A stretch of 53,256 bases of DNA from SG8-40 sp035528435 (GTDB taxonomy: Bacteria; Pseudomonadota; Gammaproteobacteria; Burkholderiales; Eutrophovitaceae): positions 1 to 53,256 of the forward strand of contig DATKYN010000216.1 in NCBI GenBank assembly GCA_035528435.1, given 5' to 3'. Under the pieces are notes generated by a model. It ran no database searches. It was given only the letters and a program-made list of their open reading frames with translations, and was not told the origin of the DNA. Both the position numbers and the translations under genes were made by a program. This document shows positions 49,180 to 53,256 of the stretch, in pieces; within the stretch, counting starts at the first letter, position 1, and every line of letters begins with the position of its first letter.

Positions 49180-49464
49180 TCACGCCTCCACTGTGACTCC
49201 ACGCCAGAAGGCGACGTAACCTTCGATGTTTTTTGCGGCGGATTTCGCCTCCGGGTAGTACCAGGCCGCATCCTTGTTTACATCCCCGTCAACGTTGATG
49301 TCGTAGTAGCTGGACGTTCCCTTCCAGCCGCACACAGTGTGTTTGTCACTTGGCTGAAAAAACTCCCGCCGCAATGCCTCCGGTGGAAAGTAGATGTTGT
49401 TTTCAACTACCTCACAGTTGGTGCTTTCGGCAATAACTTGCTTGTTCCAGATAGCGCGTGGCAT
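49180..49464 (-). CDS. DUF427-family protein
   Basis: The 94-residue product is one DUF427 domain: RAIWNKQVIAESTNCEVVEN, NIYFPPEALRREFFQPSD, then TVCGWKGTSSYYDINVDGDV, AAWYYPEAKSAAKNIEGYVA and FWRGVTVEA. The CPWKG/CGWKGTxSYY motif is diagnostic. The function of the family is unknown; it is a small beta-rich cytoplasmic fold. It is convergent with livM and separate from the CoA-transferase genes by 185 bases. Confidence 0.93.
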   Translation of the reverse strand: MPRAIWNKQVIAESTNCEVVENNIYFPPEALRREFFQPSDKHTVCGWKGTSSYYDINVDGDVNKDAAWYYPEAKSAAKNIEGYVAFWRGVTVEA

Positions 49465-49649
49465 GAGCTTCGTTTCCTTTCCGGGGCGTCGTTAAGTGAC
49501 AGTTTTACAACCATGAAGTAGACCCGGCGTCAGGGTGAGGGTTCACTCCGCGTTGGTGTGGTCGACATGCCAATGAGGTTCCGGGCAATGCGTCTGGTGG
49601 CGCGTTTCATGCGCGCTGTCGCGAAACAGCACGCTCTTGAGTGAATCAA

Positions 49650-50375
49650 TCAGGCTGGCGTCAGTTGCGATGCAAAGCGGGGATAGGTCTCGGCGATTTC
49701 ATCCCTGATCGGGCCGCGGATCGCCGTTAATGTTTCTGCACTCGGGACCGGTGTAAAAGGCACGGTGTCCGGGCAATCGAACTCAAAGCCGGTGTTGTCA
49801 CGGATTTCCTCGACGGTGTGACCCGGGTGGACACTCTCAAGGCGGAACCGGCCGTGATCGCGATCGAAATGGAACAAGCCCAGGCCGGTGACCATTGCAA
49901 ACGGGCCTCCCGGCCGGTGCACACCTTCACTGGTTCCTGGCGCGCTGACAAAGTCAACCTGCGGCACCATGACGCGGCGCGTATGTTCTTCGCGAAACAG
50001 AATCACGCGTGGAACGAGGTAATACAAATACGCAGAACCGAACGAGCCGGGCCAGCGTACGTCCACTTGCGGATACGTGCCGACTCCGACGAGGTTGATA
50101 TTGCCGTGGCCGTCGATCTGCCCCCCGCCAAGAAAAAAGGCATCGATGCGGCCTTCGGCCGCAAGGTCGAACAACTCAACGCCACCGTTGGTGAAGAAGT
50201 TGTTGCGACGTGATCCGAGTACCGACACACGCATAGCACCATCCGAAAGCGAGCGCGCCAGAAGCGCGCCGGAGCCCGGGATCGGCGAGGAAGCGCCGAC
50301 AGCGACGTGTCGGCAGCCCTCCAGCAGACGGGCAATCACGGTGATCAGCAATTCGGTGCGATCCGGTGACTTCAT
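49650..50375 (-). CDS. CoA-transferase family protein, subunit B (GctB/IpdB-like)
   Basis: The product has 241 residues from the ATG at 50375, which overlaps the subunit A stop (ATGA). The N-terminus (ELLITVIARLLEGCRHVAVG) and the glycine-rich centre (FFLGGGQIDGHGNINLVGVG) place it in the CoA-transferase family I fold. The later pattern VTGLGLFHFDRDHGRFRLES, VHPGHTVEEIRDNTGFEFD resembles the IpdB subunit of the actinobacterial steroid-ring CoA hydrolase. The SENG-type active-site loop of true beta subunits is not visible. It pairs with the upstream subunit A gene; the substrate is unknown. Confidence 0.8.
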   Translation of the reverse strand: MKSPDRTELLITVIARLLEGCRHVAVGASSPIPGSGALLARSLSDGAMRVSVLGSRRNNFFTNGGVELFDLAAEGRIDAFFLGGGQIDGHGNINLVGVGTYPQVDVRWPGSFGSAYLYYLVPRVILFREEHTRRVMVPQVDFVSAPGTSEGVHRPGGPFAMVTGLGLFHFDRDHGRFRLESVHPGHTVEEIRDNTGFEFDCPDTVPFTPVPSAETLTAIRGPIRDEIAETYPRFASQLTPA

Positions 50376-51196
50376 GCGGTGACGGCAGCCTCGCTCAGCC
50401 ATTCCGCTATGAACTGTGCAAAACCGCCTTCCGTGCGGGCCAGTGTGGCGTAGTTCGCGAGCATGGTTTCATCATCTGCGTAATGATCACCAAGCGCGAG
50501 TGGCCGTGCACCGTGTTCGGCGATCGCTATCGCCGAAACGTAAATGGCCGGCAGCACAGCGCCTGCGCGCGAATCATCGTCGAGAAGGTTCTCGTCAGTG
50601 GTCTTTTCTACCGTGACCAGCGTCCGGGCCGAGGCGTGCGCCATTGTGATCAGATCGCGTTCGCGGCCCACGAACACGTTACCAAACCGGTCGGCAAGCG
50701 GGGTGTGGAACAGACTCACGTCCGGACAAATCGCTGGCAGGACGGCAATCGGATCGTTTGCAGCATACGGGTTATCAATGACCTTCCAGTCCTTGCGGTG
50801 TTTCATTACGTCCGAGCCAATCAGTCCCCGTAACGGAATGAACGGAATACCCTTCTCGCCCGCCTGCAGGGCCGCATACACAGCGGGGCAGGTTGCGTCG
50901 CGCATTTCCAGGTTGCCGCTGCGCAACGCTGCTGCGAAGCGTGGGCCGCCACCGAATTCACCCAGCGTAATTGCGGAGGTCTCCAGCGTTCGTACCGCTC
51001 CGCTACCGATCAGGATATCGGCCATGATGCCGCCGGTTGGCACGCAGACCAGATGAAGGTCGCGCACCCCGCGGCGGACCAGTTCGCGAGACGCCTGCAT
51101 CGCCACCCCGGAGCTGTCCTTCGGTATGGCGAGCTTCGCGCCGTCGGCGATGGATGCCGTCAGTTCGGCAAGCGAAACAAAAAGGTTGTTAGTCAT
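50372..51196 (-). CDS. CoA-transferase family protein, subunit A
   Basis: The product has 274 residues. ELTASIADGAKLAIPKDSSG and HLVCVPTGGIMADILIGSGA form the usual alpha-subunit N-terminus, followed by ITLGEFGGGPRFAAALRSGN and the region FIPLRGLIGSDVMKHRKDWK, VLPAICPDVSLFHTPLADRF, GNVFVGRERDLITMAHASA. This is the CoA-transferase alpha subunit fold. Together with subunit B it would transfer CoA between carboxylic acids or hydrolyse a CoA thioester. It is the first of the two genes; 270 bases separate it from the Nramp-like gene upstream. Confidence 0.82.
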   Translation of the reverse strand: MTNNLFVSLAELTASIADGAKLAIPKDSSGVAMQASRELVRRGVRDLHLVCVPTGGIMADILIGSGAVRTLETSAITLGEFGGGPRFAAALRSGNLEMRDATCPAVYAALQAGEKGIPFIPLRGLIGSDVMKHRKDWKVIDNPYAANDPIAVLPAICPDVSLFHTPLADRFGNVFVGRERDLITMAHASARTLVTVEKTTDENLLDDDSRAGAVLPAIYVSAIAIAEHGARPLALGDHYADDETMLANYATLARTEGGFAQFIAEWLSEAAVTA

Positions 51197-51466
51197 GGTC
51201 TCATTTCCTTCGGAGCCAATTGGTCTGCAATCACCCGGTCTGAAAAGGTCAGGTCTGATGACGTCGTCGATATTGCCACATTATCCGTCGCGTTCGTGGC
51301 ACACGTCCAATGCCTCGCTTCTGAAAAAAGTTCTGAATACGGGCTTCTTTTCGGCGGAATCCCGTGCGCGGCTTGTTACTCTGCTGCCCGGGTCGCGGGT
51401 GAATCTCGCCCGATCACACGGCGTGTTCGTACCCGACAGTGGGCGCTGCCCATCGGAGCGCCATTG

Positions 51467-52882
51467 TCACAGGATCACGAAGTAGATCACTGCACACGCC
51501 AGAACAAGCTGCACCACGAAAGTGAGGCGCAGGAAGTACCGGGCGGGCCACTTCGGTTGAACTTGCACGGGTAAGCGTTTCGCTTGCAGGTAGATCGTAA
51601 TCCCGCTCTGTACCGGTAACATTATCGCCGCGTAGCACGCCGCAATTGTGACCATCAGCACCGGGCGCTGGAAGCCGACATAGAGGCCCAGTCCGATGAA
51701 GGGAACAATCAGGCAGTACCAACGGATGATCGCGCGGCGCAGGTCCAAACGATCTCGCGTCGTGAATCCGAGTTCGATAAGGTAATCCGGGATGTATCTC
51801 GCCCTCGCTGCAATGGCAGCCAGGGTGCTGGAGTACAGGATCGCGAAAGCACCGATTCCGAACAGCCATAATGACCATGGACCGAGCGTACTTGTATACA
51901 TGTTGCTCAGCGCCGGGACCATCGCGCTTCCTTCAGGCCGCTCTCCCATTGCGTGCAGTACACCCGCACCCAGGACATAAAATGGGACGGTCGCGCAGGT
52001 CAATATGAGCAGAGTCACCCAGACGTCGGTGCGCAGCACGCGCAGCCATCCGTGCGCTCGACGGTACCATTCCGGCGTATCGTCGAATCGACCTATGCGT
52101 GCTGCATAACCCTTCTCAATACACCAATACGTATAAGCGGAAATCTCACTGGAATTGACGCCTGTGTACCCGTAGGCGGCGAGTGCCAATACGGCAAAAG
52201 TAGTCGAGAACTCAAACGTGAATCCGCTCACGACGTCACTGGCCCGGGTCGCAAATTCAGTGTCCTGCATTAACAGCGCGCCGGCGATCGTGAGGACAGT
52301 GAAGGTCACCACAAACACGAGCATGACTGACTCAAGCCGTCGGTAGCTTCCACTTCCCAACACAACGGACGCGAGCACGGCGAGCAGTGCAACCGCAATG
52401 AGTGGGTCAAAGCCGGGGAAAAGAAGCGCAACGGCTTGACCCGCGCCTCCGATCAGTCCTCCGAGACCCGTGAGGCTGGCCAGGAATCCGAGCATCTCCA
52501 GTGCCAGCGGCCATGCAAATGGCCCTCTCGGTCCCGGTATCTTTCCCGGCATCCGGTTGATGGCACGAAAGTAGGTGTCGCCGCTCAGTACGATGTAGCG
52601 AGTGAGTTCCGCTTGCAAAATCGATTTGCTCCAGCAGGAGAACAACACCCACCAGAGCATGCTGTAACCCACGGCTGCGCCCAGGCTCGCCGTGAGAACG
52701 ATCTCTCCTGAGCCGACAATCGTGGCCGATATGATGACGCTGGGGCCGAGGTACTTGAGCGTCGCCCGAAACGAGCGTGGCGGTTCCGCGGTCGCGTTCG
52801 CGGGTTGCGTGTAGTGGTCCCCGGCGTGCCCGATCGAGTCGCTTTTAATTGAGTCGCCGTGTTCGAGTGGTGCGTCATTCAT
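51467..52882 (-). CDS. Nramp-superfamily transporter lacking the DPGN motif
   Basis: The product has 471 residues from the ATG at 52882, after GAGGCG. About eleven to twelve membrane helices follow a hydrophilic 35-residue N-terminus. Helix 1 reads YLGPSVIISATIVGSGEIVL in place of the metal-binding DPGN of canonical Nramp, and helix 6 reads AYGYTGVNSSEISAYTYWC rather than the MPH motif. Loops contain YWCIEKGYAARIG and FDDTPEWYRRAHGWLRVLRT. The fold is Nramp/APC-like, but the ligand site differs, so divalent metal transport is doubtful. It neighbours CoA-transferase genes on the same strand. Confidence 0.8.
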   Translation of the reverse strand: MNDAPLEHGDSIKSDSIGHAGDHYTQPANATAEPPRSFRATLKYLGPSVIISATIVGSGEIVLTASLGAAVGYSMLWWVLFSCWSKSILQAELTRYIVLSGDTYFRAINRMPGKIPGPRGPFAWPLALEMLGFLASLTGLGGLIGGAGQAVALLFPGFDPLIAVALLAVLASVVLGSGSYRRLESVMLVFVVTFTVLTIAGALLMQDTEFATRASDVVSGFTFEFSTTFAVLALAAYGYTGVNSSEISAYTYWCIEKGYAARIGRFDDTPEWYRRAHGWLRVLRTDVWVTLLILTCATVPFYVLGAGVLHAMGERPEGSAMVPALSNMYTSTLGPWSLWLFGIGAFAILYSSTLAAIAARARYIPDYLIELGFTTRDRLDLRRAIIRWYCLIVPFIGLGLYVGFQRPVLMVTIAACYAAIMLPVQSGITIYLQAKRLPVQVQPKWPARYFLRLTFVVQLVLACAVIYFVIL

Positions 52883-52963
52883 GATCGCCTCGCCCTCGCT
52901 GGGAACCCGGCCACGGTAACACACTGGCTTTTGGAGAGTGCGGCAGCACGTGCGACGAAAAGT

Positions 52964-53037
52964 TTGACAGGCGGATTACTCCTGGCGCTAAATTCGGCTG
53001 GCGCGCTGGATTGCTGCGCCAGTCACAATTTTTTTTG
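52964..53037 (+). promoter_or_regulatory. Possible promoter followed by a terminator-like hairpin
   Basis: A perfect -35 box TTGACA (52964-52969) has a weak -10 candidate TAAATT (52989-52994, 19-base spacer). It is followed by CTGGCGC (52999-53005) pairing with GCGCCAG (53017-53023), then TCACAA and eight T residues (53030-53037). The downstream gene starts at 53117. A leader attenuator or short RNA is possible; the gap before the T-tract weakens the terminator call. Confidence 0.35.
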
Positions 53038-53116
53038 CAGACGCGGTCTCGCCGCTTGGTGCGGTCATGCCGCCGGTTGTTCAACCTAACGGCCAGGTGC
53101 CAGGGACGCTCAGGGA

Positions 53117-53256
53117 ATGGCGAAAGTTCAGAACGACACAGGTATTACCGTCGCGGACGCGTTGCAGGCCGAAGATGCACGTTACGAAGCACAGATCGCG
53201 AACGATTTCGAGACGCTGGACGCGCTTCTTGCCAAGGATCTGGTGTATTTCCATTC
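53117..53256 (+). CDS. N-terminal part of a SnoaL/NTF2-like protein (3' truncated)
   Basis: The window ends after 46 codons. The sequence MAKVQNDTGITVADALQAED, then ARYEAQIANDFETLDALLAK and DLVYFHS has the first-helix pattern of SnoaL-like / DUF4440 NTF2-fold proteins (E.R..A...D...L..LLA.DL.Y.HS). Members range from isomerases to ligand-binding proteins. The start follows CAGGGA closely, so the ribosome-binding site is only moderate. The rest lies outside the window. Confidence 0.65.
   Translation, partial: MAKVQNDTGITVADALQAEDARYEAQIANDFETLDALLAKDLVYFH

Noticed and set aside
1..53256. Search for CRISPR arrays, insertion sequences, prophage, integrases and tRNA or rRNA genes
   Set aside because: Reading both strands showed no regularly spaced repeats, transposase or integrase motifs, tRNA cloverleaf or rRNA sequence.

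Overview
The window reads as chromosomal core and accessory sequence from a gammaproteobacterium. The evidence is gene content and arrangement, not a marker gene. It carries hrpA, proS overlapping a lytic transglycosylase gene, rppH, gluQ (Glu-Q tRNA-Asp synthetase), wrbA next to a DUF2069 gene and divergent from yihY, a TfpX/TfpZ-type pilin accessory gene, and a sigma-factor locus of a kind I associate with Xanthomonadales and relatives. Base composition is moderately GC-rich and even. I see no rRNA or tRNA gene, insertion sequence, prophage, CRISPR array or integration site. Both ends are cut inside genes.

Layout. 1-7.2 kb: a truncated membrane protein, a secreted SRPBCC protein, a TerB-like protein, a small zinc-ribbon protein, the RNA helicase HrpA and a TfpZ-like membrane protein. 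7.3-12.7 kb: the two subunits of a 2-oxoacid (indolepyruvate) ferredoxin oxidoreductase, a convergent pair of small unknown genes, a CBS-pair protein and a small Cys-rich lipoprotein. 12.7-15.2 kb: the 5-oxoprolinase operon pxpB-pxpC-pxpA, closed by a good terminator. 15.3-20.5 kb: an outer-membrane-like protein, YceI, a CinA-type N-terminal domain protein, and a three-gene locus of secreted protein, ECF-like sigma factor and membrane anti-sigma-like protein. 20.5-23.8 kb: a tightly overlapped minus-strand operon wrbA-hugZ-DUF2069-gluQ-O-methyltransferase, divergent from yihY. 25.3-30.5 kb: lytic transglycosylase and proS (minus), then a spermidine-synthase-like gene, rppH and an HD/phosphodiesterase-like gene (plus). 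30.4-33.5 kb: quinone oxidoreductase, aldo/keto reductase and SDR genes. 33.7-38.4 kb: a DUF1501/DUF1800 exported pair, a thioesterase and an EamA transporter. 38.8-44.4 kb: glpK, an orphan ParA ATPase, an 80-residue unknown, a Pal-like lipoprotein with a very long acidic linker and a coiled-coil lipoprotein. 44.5-49.1 kb: a complete branched-chain-amino-acid-type ABC transporter (livG-livF-livK-livH-livM). 49.2-53.3 kb: a DUF427 protein, a two-subunit CoA-transferase-family enzyme, an Nramp-superfamily transporter without the usual metal motif, and the start of a SnoaL/NTF2-like gene.

How the genes may work together. The clearest functional units are the pxp operon (5-oxoproline to glutamate), the IorAB enzyme (oxidative decarboxylation of aryl-pyruvates to acyl-CoA) and the Liv transporter. 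The Liv operon lies beside a CoA-transferase/IpdAB-like pair and an unusual transporter, which may form an uptake and catabolic island for an organic acid; that link is inferred from position only. I did not find a clear new defence or mobile system. The most rewarding unknowns are the sigma/anti-sigma trio, the extended Pal-like and coiled-coil lipoprotein pair, the phosphodiesterase-like HD protein, the Nramp relative lacking DPGN, and several promoter-hairpin leader arrangements.
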